Below are positions 1-11,118 of a stretch of 64,000 bases of DNA, piece by piece. A program made the translations under genes and the position numbers. Numbering within the stretch: the stretch's first letter is position 1; each line of letters begins with the position of its first letter. The DNA is from Artemisia argyi (taxonomy: Eukaryota; Streptophyta; Magnoliopsida; Asterales; Asteraceae): contig CM060703.1 in NCBI GenBank assembly GCA_030686995.1, positions 117,499,361 through 117,563,360 of the forward strand, given 5' to 3'. Below the pieces are notes generated by a model. The model made no database searches. It had not been told where the DNA came from and saw nothing but the letters and a program-made list of their open reading frames with translations.

Positions 1-2053
1 GGATCCTAAATCCACAACAGATGGCTGCTAATATGATCAATTGGTTATTTTGACTTTCCACTGAACTACCACTGAATTTATTGGTTGATATGAACTATAT
101 AGACCTATTGTGACTTGCATAAACAAAGAACAACAATGAAAATACCACTGATCACACCTAAGACAATAAAACCAAACACACCTTTATAAGACAGATTACA
201 CTATAACTTTTATATCTAAAACTACAACTATTGATTTTAGTTACTAAAACAGATTAAGTAAATGACAATTAAACTATTTGAAGTAAAATTATGCTATAGA
301 AACAATAAAAATTAATTAAGCTAAAAATTAAGAATTCCTTACAATTGAGTTTCAAACTGAGAAACAAAGAACCATGAACAAGTAACCAACCTATCACCTC
401 CCAAAAGGTTCTAAACCAGAAATCATCCATCTTTCATCATGCTTCAACTTCTATTCTTCCACACTCACTTAATTTTTTATTTTATTTTTTTTTCTTTATT
501 TATTGGAATTTTTGGTATTCTTCTATTTATAAAGTAAAGCTGATAATTAAAGTTTCTAAGACTTATTCAAGCTTTGTCAGAGCTTATACAAGCTTAAGAG
601 TCCTATAATAACAATAATAAGTGAAATTGTCGATTTCACTTAAAAATGCTAAATACTAATTTGATGAACAAGAAAGTAATTCAAGGTTAAATAAAGATTC
701 AATTACACTAAAATAACTGAGTCAAGCTTTTTAGACTGAAAATACAACTGAAATAAGTAAATTATACCACTACGACTAAACTAAGCTAAAGCTACACTAA
801 TACTCCATCACCACTGCCTCTTTTCTTCTTTATAGCGACTTCCAGGGTTTGTGGGACCCACTGTGTCATTTCCCACCACATCTGAACCCTTGAAATGGTC
901 GAATTAATCCTGGCCGTTTGAAACCACTTTTTTGCGCCAAAAAGTCATATGGCACTGTAGATTGCGTGGAGAGGTTTTCAAGGTAATTAATGGGGCTTGG
1001 GAGCATGTGTGAGGTGGAGGGATAAGGTGGTAGCAAGTTGGTGGTGAGCTGGTGGTGAAACCAGAGAGGTGGAGGTGGTATTGTGGACTGTGTGTGAGGG
1101 AGAGGGAGATGGGTGGTGTTTGATCGGGGTCAAACTGGTATTAAATACCAGGGGTTGGGCTTGGGCTTATTTGTTTGGGCTTTGGGGATTGGGTGGACTT
1201 GGGTGGTGTTTTGGGTTAAATATTAATAAGGGTCCGTTTGTTATTAGGCTAGGAAACCACAACGACTAAATTTGCCAAAAGCTGAAAATCCAAGGACTGA
1301 ACATGCAAATTTACCAAAGTATTCCAAAGGGCCATTCTTGCCATATTACCATTATACAAGGACCATAAATGTAATTTTCCTCCATTTTAAATTTCCAAGG
1401 ACCTTATATGTAAGTTTTGAAAGTAAAGGGACTAATATTGCCAGTTTTGCAAATTTGAACTCCAAAGGTAAAATTTGTTATTTTATGATTCCTAGGGGAC
1501 TATTGTTGACTTTTCTTCAAATTATTTTATCCAGGGACCATTTCTGACAATTTTGGAAAGTTCAGGGACTCAAACTGCCAACTTGTGAAACTTCAGGGAC
1601 CAATCATGTAATTTTCCAAAACTTTCACCCAAGGACCATTCCTGCAAAAGATTAATAGCACAAGGACAAAAATTGATTTTTCTCAAAGTTTTTACATCCC
1701 AGGGACCATTTATGTCAATTTCCAAAGTATAGGGACTAAACTTGTAATTTTGTGAAACTTTGCACCAAAGGACTAAATATGTAACTTTGTGATTTAAAAA
1801 GGACCTTTGGTGACTTTTTCAAGTTTTTAGAATAACCAGGGACTAGTTTTGACAACTTTTGAAACTTGAGGGACTGAAACTGCCAATTATGCAAACTTTA
1901 TACGTTTTTCATCTGTTTTTGATTATTTTCCATTTGAAACATATAAAATACACTTCTAAGATATTTTCAGTATTTTGATGCATATTTGAGCGTTTTTTGT
2001 ATGTTTTGGCAGTTCAGATTGGTATAAAATGATGAGTATTTAGACACTCATCA
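1..2053 (-). mobile_element. Giant-LTR retrotransposon, 3' LTR (partial, runs off window start)
   Basis: This stretch matches 7081-9134 with roughly 28 small differences that I counted by eye, so it is one of a pair of LTRs. The element is read on the minus strand: the LTR begins TGATGAGTGTC at 2053 and continues leftward past position 1. It is preceded at 2054-2064 by a polypurine tract. Only about half of the LTR is present. By comparison with the 5' LTR, about 1.96 kb more would lie outside the window. The LTR includes a region (about 1240-1880) made of degenerate repeats around the phrase AGGGACTAAA. The ORFs near 1069-1547 recur in the other LTR and are not genes. Confidence 0.9.
1240..1890. 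repeat. Degenerate GGGACTAAA-type short repeats in giant LTR
   Basis: The phrases AGGGACTAAA, CAAGGACC and CAGGGACCA recur every 30-50 bases, separated by variants of TTTGCCAA or TTTTGAAA. The same block is at 8320-8970 in the other LTR. It looks like an old, diverged minisatellite that now forms part of the LTR body. Confidence 0.7.
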
Positions 2054-2064
2054 ATCCCCCACAC
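2054..2064 (-). other. Polypurine tract of giant-LTR element
   Basis: On the minus strand this reads GTGTGGGGGAT and lies directly against the LTR start TGATGAG, the expected position of the plus-strand primer. It fixes the orientation of the element and identifies the LTR at 1-2053 as the 3' LTR. Confidence 0.85.
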
Positions 2065-2099
2065 TAAACTATTGCTAGTCCCTAGCAATATTTTGAGAA

Positions 2100-2520
2100 A
2101 AACTTAATGGATTTGAAAAACTCTTTACCAAAAGCCATCACTTCTAGAGTAGCCAGATGTAAGAACTGTGGCACACCTGATAACCGTGTGATTTTGAGCA
2201 AATCACCAGCTGTCAACGGATTTGATTTGTCTTTACCAAAATCCGTTTGCTTCTGGACTAGCCAACTCTTGATGGAATAGTCAACATCTTGGTGAGCTGA
2301 TTACCAATTATGGTTTTTCCACGGCCTTTACCACAAGCCATAATCTTGCGGGCTAGCCAACTCATTCGCTTTTTAGGATATGGCGAGTTGAGGTACGATA
2401 CAATTTTTGGCAAATTGCAAGCCATAAACGGATTTGAGTTATCTTTACCAAGAACCGTTTGCTCCTGGATTAGCCAATCCTTATGTGGGTTAGACATGGC
2501 AGACTGATAACCATTTATTG
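2100..2520 (-). repeat. Four-fold imperfect repeat in 3' untranslated region
   Basis: Four imperfect copies of a block occur, each containing CTTTACCA, then a variable stretch, then a phrase near CTAGCCAAC. They begin near 2124, 2231, 2327 and 2443, so the spacing is about 96-116 bases. The block lies between ORF B and the polypurine tract of the giant-LTR element. Short ORFs here on both strands are by-products of the repeat. Confidence 0.6.
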
Positions 2521-2975
2521 CGTTCTAAGTAATAAAAAATTTTAAAATTTTGGCTAAAATGGGGGTTCTTGATGGAACATGTGTTTAAATTCGTTAGAAT
2601 AACGAATCTCCCCCCACACTTAGAACTGAATATTGTCCTCAATATTCAAAGTACCGGGTGTTAAACCAACACTTAGAACGTAAGAAGGAAAATACTCTTA
2701 GCCTTTATTTAAGTTTATGTACACATTTTTTTAGAGAGGATATATACATATATACAACATGTGGGTTAGTATTTCCCCCACACTTAGGGTGAAAACCCTA
2801 AGTACATGCTACTGTTTTTATTTACCGAGTCGCTAGCTTGACTCGACCCCGAATTTATTTGTCCATGGGGAAGCATGATGTGGAAGAGACAATCTGCATC
2901 GGACTTTCATTCAAGATGTTTGGATAAACATTTGAAGCACGTGAAAGTTCCACACCGATGAGATAAGTGCCCGGC
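2521..2975. other. Untranslated internal region of giant-LTR element
   Basis: No convincing ORF is present. Two further purine-rich tracts (minus strand) occur near 2610-2622 and 2774-2786, each reading like GTGTGGGGG. They resemble the primer tract at 2054-2064 and may be secondary polypurine tracts. Confidence 0.5.
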
Positions 2976-4091
2976 TCATAATTTATAAATGAGAATGCCG
3001 GGGTCAAAGATAATGTCCTCACTCTCGAAAGAGTGAAGAACAGGAGAAGCCACGGGATATATGAAGAAGAGAAAGAAAGTCATGATGAAAATCATGACTA
3101 ACTCCTCATCTTCAATAGGAGAATTCATTGTTTCATGAATCTCCTCTTTTAAGCTCGTTTGATCAAGACATATTATGGGTATGTCTAGATCAAAATAAAA
3201 GTTATCATACTTCGGAGGAGATATGATATGAGTAAGTTCACCGAAGAACTCCTCAAAGGTGAATGATTCGTATTCGGGATTGATTTGAATGAGTTCACTG
3301 GGGAACTCCTCAAAAGTAAATGATTCATAAACGGGAAGAGAATTATAAGAATGAGAAGTGGTGATACCACTTATTTTCTCTCCCATTTGATCAAAATGGA
3401 ACGTTTGCAATTCCGGAATAGAATCATTGATCAAAACCCCACTATCCTTGACGGGGATAGGAGATGAAATAGGCTTTTCATTAATAGCCTCGATTCTAAA
3501 AATGAGAAGATTAGCATTTAATAATGTAAGACGAAGAGCTTCGTCTTGGATTGTTTCTTCATCATTCTCTTCTTCTGAGTTGACAAGCTCAGAAGGTAAT
3601 TCCTCCACATAACTTATGTCTCTACAAGATAAAGAATAGTCCTCATCAGAATCAGAGAACATCTCAATATGATCATTTGGGAAGACAATGGGGGGACAGA
3701 TGTCACACATATGATCAAGACTTCCCTGTGACTCACTTGGGATTGAGACAAGGTTCTCAACACTAGACTTTATGAATTCGTCAGATTCCTTTGCAAGAAT
3801 TGTGTCAAGATGCTCGTCCCCCATGCTCAGAGAGTGAGTGGGAACCTCGGGTGTGATAACATCATACTTAGGGAGTTGAGAAGGACTAGCAGTAATGGAT
3901 TCTACAAGTTCCATTATTTCTACTGCTAGTAATTCTCCCATACTCTTTTCTCCCTGTATTTCCATGGAAGGAGTCTCAACTGATGAACTTGATGAGGTAT
4001 CATCACTTTCATCATCTTCATCAAGAAAAGCAGCATTTTGAAATTTGGCACGTGTTATAGATGCTTGTTTTAAGACTAGTAATTCTTCCAT
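2976..4091 (-). CDS. Giant-LTR element ORF B, acidic protein of unknown function
   Basis: A 371-residue ORF starts at the ATG at 4091, only 6 bases after the stop of ORF A on the same strand. It is strongly acidic with serine-rich stretches near residues 25-45. It contains an internal repeat near residues 250-285 (YESFTFEEFPSEL, then YESFTFEEFFGEL) and a hydrophobic segment near residues 325-345 (IFIMTFFLFFIYPVASPVL) that could be a membrane helix. I do not recognise any retrotransposon domain: there is no protease, RT, RNase H or integrase motif. It sits where pol would be expected and is therefore either a lineage-specific accessory protein or the remnant of a longer gag C-terminus. That it is one long uninterrupted frame supports recent coding capacity. 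Confidence 0.6.
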   Translation of the reverse strand: MEELLVLKQASITRAKFQNAAFLDEDDESDDTSSSSSVETPSMEIQGEKSMGELLAVEIMELVESITASPSQLPKYDVITPEVPTHSLSMGDEHLDTILAKESDEFIKSSVENLVSIPSESQGSLDHMCDICPPIVFPNDHIEMFSDSDEDYSLSCRDISYVEELPSELVNSEEENDEETIQDEALRLTLLNANLLIFRIEAINEKPISSPIPVKDSGVLINDSIPELQTFHFDQMGEKISGITTSHSYNSLPVYESFTFEEFPSELIQINPEYESFTFEEFFGELTHIISPPKYDNFYFDLDIPIICLDQTSLKEEIHETMNSPIEDEELVMIFIMTFFLFFIYPVASPVLHSFESEDIIFDPGILIYKL

Positions 4092-4097
4092 GCTTCT

Positions 4098-4823
4098 TTA
4101 GTCTCTAGCTGCATGTTCTTCTGCAAGTAATTCCGCGATAGATTTATCACGAGAATATGGAATGAGTGGAGACTGTGGGGGTGTGGATGTGTCAAAACCG
4201 GATGTATCTGAACTAGAACAATGTTCAGGTTTATAATACGGTTGACATTTGAAATCATCATGAGGACCCCCACAATGTACACAAGAAAAACTTGGTGCAT
4301 TGTGAAACGAAATATTAGCCAACTCCTCCTTAAGGTCTTTAAGTTTCTCAAGAACCTCAAGACAAAGATCTTGCTGGTATTGAGGAGTTGCTTGGTTCAT
4401 TTGGTACTGTGGAGGTGGGTCTTGAAACGAATAATCGTAATTGTTACAAGGAAATGGATTCCTTGTTTGGCAATCCGAGCTAAAGTGAGGACCTCCACAG
4501 TACTCACAATAGTAAAACTGAGGTGGCTGTGAGCCATATGTGCTTGAGTCATAATTGTTATCAAGAACCTGCTCATAGACAAGCGTGTTTCCTGATTGAC
4601 AATCAGAACTGTAGTGTGAACCACCACAGTACTCACAACAGTAAAACTGCTGAGTCTCATGGTGTGGAAGCTGGTGGAATGAATCAGTCATGTCAGGGTA
4701 GGAATAGGGATTCTGGTTATAGACAGACCCGTTTCCTGACTCTACCATGCCACAACCGGGGCAATTACCACCATTATAAGAACTACCACACCATTGACAG
4801 ACAAGAGGGTGAGAATAAGACAT
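4098..4823 (-). CDS. Giant-LTR element ORF A, protein with several short zinc knuckles (gag-like)
   Basis: Starting at the ATG at 4823 this encodes 241 residues; the open frame extends 12 bases further upstream without an ATG. It has three copies of CEYCGGSH/CEYCGGPH/CVHCGGPH followed by four residues and Cys, i.e. CX2CX3HX4C. This is one residue shorter than the usual retroviral CX2CX4HX4C knuckle. An N-terminal degenerate copy (CQWCGSS..) has no His. Cysteine-rich knuckles suggest a nucleic-acid-binding gag or nucleocapsid-like role. The C-terminus ends in a short alpha-helical acidic stretch (AELLAEEHAARD). There is no capsid-like domain that I can recognise. ORF B follows after 6 bases, so both would lie on one transcript starting in the LTR at 5123-9134. 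Confidence 0.65.
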   Translation of the reverse strand: MSYSHPLVCQWCGSSYNGGNCPGCGMVESGNGSVYNQNPYSYPDMTDSFHQLPHHETQQFYCCEYCGGSHYSSDCQSGNTLVYEQVLDNNYDSSTYGSQPPQFYYCEYCGGPHFSSDCQTRNPFPCNNYDYSFQDPPPQYQMNQATPQYQQDLCLEVLEKLKDLKEELANISFHNAPSFSCVHCGGPHDDFKCQPYYKPEHCSSSDTSGFDTSTPPQSPLIPYSRDKSIAELLAEEHAARD

Positions 4824-4835
4824 AGAAAGAATCAA

Positions 4836-5098
4836 AGGGTTTAGGGGGTGAGAAATGAAGAATCAAATAGGTAGGAGTGTAAAGGTGAATATTTTTGATA
4901 TTTTTGAAAGTTTTTGTAGTACTAATAAGAAGGAAAATATTTTTGGGTTTTTTGTGTTTGTTGAAAACTAATTTTAAAAAATTTTCGGGAACAGTTTTGT
5001 TTTTATATGATAATAATATTAACAAGGATGGATAAATATACAATGAGCGTGTATTCAGATTCACTAATACGCAAAATCGTTTAGAATAAGCGCACAAC
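4836..5098 (-). other. Leader between primer-binding site and ORF A
   Basis: This is untranslated sequence with no plausible ORF. A longer ORF spanning 4783-5235 on this strand crosses the primer site and the LTR end and is not credible as a gene. Confidence 0.6.
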
Positions 5099-5117
5099 CT
5101 CCCCGGCAGCGGCGCCA
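5099..5117 (-). other. Primer-binding site, tRNA-Asp type
   Basis: The minus strand reads TGGCGCCGCTGCCGGGGA starting at 5117, six bases after the LTR end at 5123. This closely matches the primer site of Athila/Tat-type plant Gypsy elements, which is complementary to the 3' end of tRNA-Asp. It shows that the element is on the minus strand and that the LTR ends at 5123. Confidence 0.85.
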
Positions 5118-5122
5118 AATTT

Positions 5123-8100
5123 TGATTGAGTCTAAAACAGTCAGATAATATTAACCAAGTGATGGTCAACAAGTCAAACAGCTTAAACCAATGCTTTCGT
5201 GGAATACAGTGTTTCCCCGGGTCGTAATGTCCCAACGAGGTGTGCGATGGTTTATTAAAAACGAATCTGTGATCGAGTGAATGTGAACAGGAAAGGTATA
5301 AATGTGAGTGTGAGTGATTATACTAGGGTTTTATAAAACAAAATAACTTAGATAAACTATTTGAACAATTACGTGAAACCTAGATATCAAAAACGTTTAA
5401 TAACTAAAAACGCGTACGTTTAATTCAAATCTACGTAAACGTACGAAACAAAAACAATTTTAACTAAAGTAGTAATTTATATGCCTTAGGGGCTTAAATG
5501 AAAATTAAATAAAATTAAAATATTTATTTTATAATTACTAATTATTTAATTAATTATTATTATTTAATAACTATTATTAATTATTTAATAATTCACTAAT
5601 AATTAAAAAATTGTAAAATAAGTCTAGAAAATTAAAATTAAAATTTGTAAAAGTCTAAAATATTATAAAACTTATTTTAAAAATAAAATTATATTTTTAA
5701 GACTATTTATCTAATTATTATTAAGTATTAACTATTTAATTATTAATTAACTATTTATATGATTTAAATTATTATATATATTAAAAAGACTTAGATAATT
5801 AAGAAGATTTTTATAAATCTAATTAACCATCACAGGAATCCTAAAAAATTATAAAAACTTTATTTTATATATTTTTAAACTAGTTTACTAATTATTATTC
5901 TATTTATTAATTAATTACCAATTAAACTATTTAAATTATGAAAACTAGTAAATGAACAGTAAAAATTAAGGAAAAATTTCTAAAAATATTTTATGACTTA
6001 TAAAAGCTAGGAAAAATATAAAATCTAGGTGTTGATTTATAAAAATTAATTATGCTATTTATAACTTAATTATTGATTAATTATTAATAAAACTAATTTA
6101 AATTCTAATAAATACTAAATGATAATATAAAAATCTAATAAAATTACTAAAAATACTTTAATATAAAAGGAAATTAATAAAAATATAAAAATACAACTTA
6201 CTTTATAAAAATCTAAAAATGAAAATTAAAATTAAATTATATTAAATAGAAACTATCACTTATTTTTATATTTGTTTTTCTTGATTTTTCTTTTACAAAC
6301 CTAATTTATACCTAAAAATAACTAACTTTTGTAAAAACAATATTTTTATAACTTAATAATAAGCTAGTTATAAGCTACTAAGCTTAACAGTTGACTTTAG
6401 TTGACTGAAAATGGAATTAAGCTCACAAGAGCTTATGTGGGGTCCACCTAGGTAAAACTTGATTCGTCTGAGTTAATTGAACATGTATAAGCAAGATTAA
6501 GCACTTGGGGTACACAAGATAAGCCAATAAGCCACAATAAGCCCTTGCTTATTGTGGACTGAGACAGAAAATGGGACAAAGATCAAGGCTGAATTCAGGT
6601 GGGATCCACTGGGTACTAGGTCAAACTAAGGGTCAACACTAAGAGACTGGTAGGAGGGGGTTGGGAGAACCTAGTTTGGAGGTGTGGGGCTCACTGAGGT
6701 GGCCAGAAAAGCACCACCAAGTGGTGGTATTGGCTGGGTTCTGCTGGTGCAGGGTAATGGGTTGCCCTGCAGCTTACTTTGGAGGTCTGGTGGGGTCCAC
6801 ACAAAAATCTTAAAAATGTGACAACTATGGGAAACTGAAATAGAGGTGGGAGACTATGATCCCAAGAAATTTCAGAACATAAAACCTATTACACAATTCT
6901 ACAAAAATCCCACTAGTTTTGGTATTTTCTGAGAATGGAAATTTTGACTTTTGATGAAACTTAGCTAGTTTGACTTGGATGAATTTTGGATGGATCCTAG
7001 TTACTCAATAAGCTATATTAACCTGTAATAAGACTGAATTAACCTAAATCTACTAATTTAGGACTGAATTAAGGTATTGTGGATCCTAAATCCACAACAG
7101 ATGGCTGCTAATATGATCAATTGGTTATTTTGACTTTCCACTGAACTACCACTGAATTTATTGGTTGATATGAACTATATAGACCTATTGTGACTTGCAT
7201 AAACAAAGAACAACAATGAAAATACCACTGATCACACCTAAGACAGTAAAACCAAACACACCTTTATAAGACAGATTACACTATAACTTTTATATCTAAA
7301 TCTACAACTATTGATTTTATTTACTAAAACAGATTAAGTAAATGACAATTAAACTATTTGAAGTAAAATTATGCTATAGAAACAATAAAAATTAATTAAG
7401 CTAAAAATTAAGAATTCCTTACAATTGAGTTTCAAACTGAGAAACAAAGAACCATGAACAAGTAACCAACCTATCACCTCCCAAAAGGTTCTAAACCAGA
7501 AATCATCCATCTTTCATCATGCTTCAACTTCTATTCTTCCACACTCACTTAATTTTTTATTTTATTTTTTTTTTCTTTATTTATTGGAATTTTTGGTATT
7601 CTTCTATTTATAAAGTAAAGCTGATAATTAAAGTTTCTAAGACTTATTCAAGCTTTGTCAGAGCTTATACAAGCTTAAGAGTCCTATAATAACAATAATA
7701 AGTGAAATTGTCGATTTCACTTAAAAATGCTAAATACTAATTTGATGAACAAGAAAGTAATTCAAGGTTAAATAAAGATTCAATTACACTAAAATAACTG
7801 AGTCAAGCTTTTTAGACTGAAAATACAACTAAAATAAGTAAATTATACCACTACGACTAAACTAAGCTAAAGCTACACTAATGCTCCATCACCACTGCCT
7901 CTTTTCTTCTTTATAGCGACTTCCAGGGTTTGTGGAACCCACTGTGTCATTTCCCACCACATCTGAACCCTTGAAATGGTCCAATTAATCCTGGCCGTTT
8001 GAAACCACTTTTCGCGCCAAAAAGTCATATGGCACTGTAGATTGCGTGGAGAGGTTTTCAAGGTAATTAATGGGGCTTGGGAGCATGTGTGAGGTGGAGG

Positions 8101-9134
8101 GATAAGGTGGTAGCAAGTTGGTGGTGAGCTGGTGGTGAAACCAGAGAGGTGGAGGTGGTATTGTGGACTGTGTGTGAGGGAGAGGGAGATGGGTGGTGTT
8201 TGACCGGGGTCAAACTGGTATTAAATACCAGGGGTTGGGGTTGGGCTTATTTGTTTGGGCTTTGGGGATTGGGTGGACTTGGGTGGTGTTTTGGGTTAAA
8301 TATTAATGAGGGTCCGTTTGTTATTAGGCTAGGAAACCATAAGGACTAAATTTGCCAAAAGCTGAAAATCCAAGGACTGAACATGTAAATTTACCAAAGT
8401 ATTCCAAAGGGCCATTCTTGCCATATTACCATTATACAAGGACCATAAATGTAATTTTCCTCCATTTTAAATTTCCAAGGACCTTATATGTAATTTTTGA
8501 AAGTAGAGGGACAAATATTGCCAGTTTTGCAAATTTGAACTCCAAAGGTAAAATTTGTTATTTTATGATTCCTGGGGGACTATTGTTGACTTTTCTTCAA
8601 ATTATTTTGTCCAGGGACCATTTCTGACAATTTTGGAAAGTTCAGGGACTGAAACTGCCAACTTGTGAAACTTCAGGGACCAATCATGTAATTTTCCAAA
8701 ACTTTCACCCAAGGACCATTCCTGCAAAAGATTAATAGCACAAGGACAAAATTTGATTTTTCTCAAAGTTTTTACATCCCAGGGACCATTTATGTCAATT
8801 TCCAAAGTATAGGGACTAAACTTGTAAATTTTGTGAAACTTTGCACCAAATGACTAAATATGTAACTTTGTGATTTAAAAAGGACCTTTGGTGACTTTTT
8901 CAAGTTTTTAGAATAACCAGGGACTAGTTTTGACAACTTTTGAAACTTGAGGGACTGAAACTGCCAATTATGCAAACTTTATACGTTTTTCATCTGTTTT
9001 TGATTATTTTGCATTTGAAACATATAAAACACACTTCTAAGATATTTTCAGTATTTTGATGCATATTTGAGTGTGTTTTGTATGTTTTGACAGTTCAGAT
9101 TGGTATAAAATGATGAGTATTTAGACACTCATCA
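5123..9134 (-). mobile_element. Giant-LTR retrotransposon, 5' LTR (about 4.0 kb)
   Basis: The minus-strand LTR starts TGATGAG at 9134 and ends ATCA at 5123, giving about 4012 bases, longer than the internal region of about 3.07 kb. The limits come from the primer-binding site at 5117, the break of identity with the other LTR at 9134, and the short inverted ends TGAT/ATCA. The right flank GAAAC (9135-9139) should be the 5 bp target duplication; its partner lies outside the window. About 5500-6400 is extremely AT-rich with no coding potential. The element is non-autonomous: neither protease, RT nor integrase is present. It is placed in Gypsy by its primer site only. Confidence 0.85.
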
Positions 9135-11118
9135 GAAACCTTGATCTTTTTAAACCTCATCAATCACTAGTAAGTTTCATGTCATGTTTTTCATCATCTA
9201 ATACTTTCATTTCTTGATAACATGATGTATTTTCTATTTATTTTGACATTCATGCAAGTATTCATGCTATTAATACCACTTTCAAGTATATTTTGATTTT
9301 ACAAGCTTATAATTAATCCTATGATCATCCCTTTGATATCCTATTGGTTTTATGAAGTTTAGGACCCCATGAAACCCTAAGAAGGTGTATGGTAGTTTAA
9401 GGGTTGTATTGAAGTTGTTTCTAATGTTTTATACAAGTTAGTAAATAGGAAACCAAGTATTGAACAAGAAAAATTCCTACTGACCCTATTTGTAAAACGT
9501 GGGAAATCCAGGGGGTTGGGTGTACTTTTGGCCAAAGATTTAGAAAATACTTTCTGAGATGAAACTATGGCCGAAAGTTTGGATAAAAACGAGTTAATAA
9601 CGAAGGAGATATGATTTTTCAAATTTAACGACGAAAACTATATTTTTCAGAAAATAGCTTGCTGTTGAACAGTTTTCATGGACTGTTTCGAGACGTAAAA
9701 CTGATCTAGCCATCCTGACTTATCAAAAATATGTTAATATGCCATCCCACGATTCCGGGGATATAAAGAACGTAGAAAACAAGCTTATAACGAAAAAGAT
9801 ACAAGCGTTTGAAATCCGACGAAACATATACACTTTTGACAGCTTTTGCTATAATAGAAATTACTAAGTGTTAAACACTATATTTTTCAAGAAACGACAT
9901 GGAGAGCCAATTTTCTCATCGATCGAGGCGCGTACGATCAGAAGTTAAACAAGACGACATCTAGATATTGTTACAAGGTTCTCAAAAACGCCGAGCTTGA
10001 ACACTAACACTTAACGAACTATATTTCACGACTAGTTTTGTGAAGCCGTTTGGACACATTTTCTAAGTTAAGAACAATGTTAAACTATGCAGGAAACTTT
10101 ATATTTACTCATACAACAATAAACGATAAAAGTTATTTTCAAAAACTACAAGTGGTATTGATAACGTACGTATATGCATGCGTAGCATTGTTTCATTTCT
10201 TACATTAGAATCATATCATTCATAATAGGTTGTGGTTAAGGAATCGAGCGTATTTCTGATCAGTCACTAGCATTATTATAGCTGTTGCATCAGGTGAGTC
10301 ATAGCTCCGCTTTTACTCTTTTACTACTCGTTTTAAACTACTCGGGGGAGATACATGCACAATACTTTCATTGATACTTGAAACGTTTATACTTTTATAC
10401 TACGCTAAGTTGTTATTACTTTTAGCAGAACTACTATATGTGCGTTAATGTGTAAATCTTGATTGTGTATTCTTGAGCAACGTATACTTTGGGAAATGGC
10501 ACCCAGTAATCTTTTATACTTTGGGAAATGGCACCCAGCAATCTTTTATACTTTGGGAAATGGCACCCAGTAATCTCATAACTTTGGGAAATGGCACCCA
10601 GTAGTCTTTAATCTTTGAGCATTGGCATGTACACATATCGTATTCTTATATGTCTTAATCATAATATATATTAGCAGTGGGTTGTGAACACACAGGTTGC
10701 AAGTGTTGTTATGGGCGGGACTTGCAACTGAGTGGATTCACGATGCCTTTGCTGTGTGATCATTTTTATAGGCTTTATTTGTTAAACAAACTCTATGAAC
10801 TCACCAACCTTTGTGTTGACACTTTTAAGCATGTTTATCTCAGGTTTGTAAGGCGATAGCAGGTGTGTGGAGCTGAGAGTCTTAGGGCATGCTTTTGGAG
10901 ACTTTCACTTTTATCGTTTACCATTCGATACACTTTAAAAACTTATGTATTATTCTACTTTGGGATCTTTGTTTTGTAAACTATGACTTTTATCTATTCG
11001 AATGGTAACTTTTCAAAACGTCTCATTTAGAGGTCGTTTTCTATATCTTGTACTTTGTGCCCTGAAGTAGCATCCCAATGACACTATCGTTCCGTTGCGA
11101 TATTTCAGGGGTGTTACA
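9135..11118 (+). mobile_element. 3' part of a Tekay-like Gypsy LTR, interrupted by giant-LTR element
   Basis: The end GGGGTGTTACA at 11118 is the inverted partner of a TGTAACACCC start. The stretch is similar to the solo LTR at 28800-34610. Shared blocks include the phrase CCCTAAGAAGGTGTATGGTA (9375 and 30105), the GAAAA/TTTTCAGAAAATA block near 9620 and 30370, and CACCAACNTTNGTGTTGAC near 10800 and 34275. The left part of this LTR lies beyond the giant-LTR insertion and outside the window, so I cannot say whether it is solo or part of a full element. No ORF in it is credible. Confidence 0.75.
10486..10610 (+). repeat. Tandem repeat, four units of 31-32 bp
   Basis: The unit begins ACTTTGGGAAATGGCACCCAG and recurs at 10486, 10518, 10550 and 10581. 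The core is nearly identical between units while the spacer varies slightly. It lies inside the Tekay-like LTR. Confidence 0.9.

Noticed and set aside
1069..1547. ORFs of 66 and 91 residues repeated at 8149-8627
   Set aside because: They are in the LTR pair, carry no recognisable domain, and have the wrong strand for the element.
4783..5235. 150-residue minus-strand ORF
   Set aside because: It starts in the LTR and reads through the primer-binding site; composition shows no protein character.
10488..10610. Tandem 32-mers as a possible CRISPR-like array
   Set aside because: Plant LTR context, spacer nearly the same in all units, so it is an ordinary tandem repeat.
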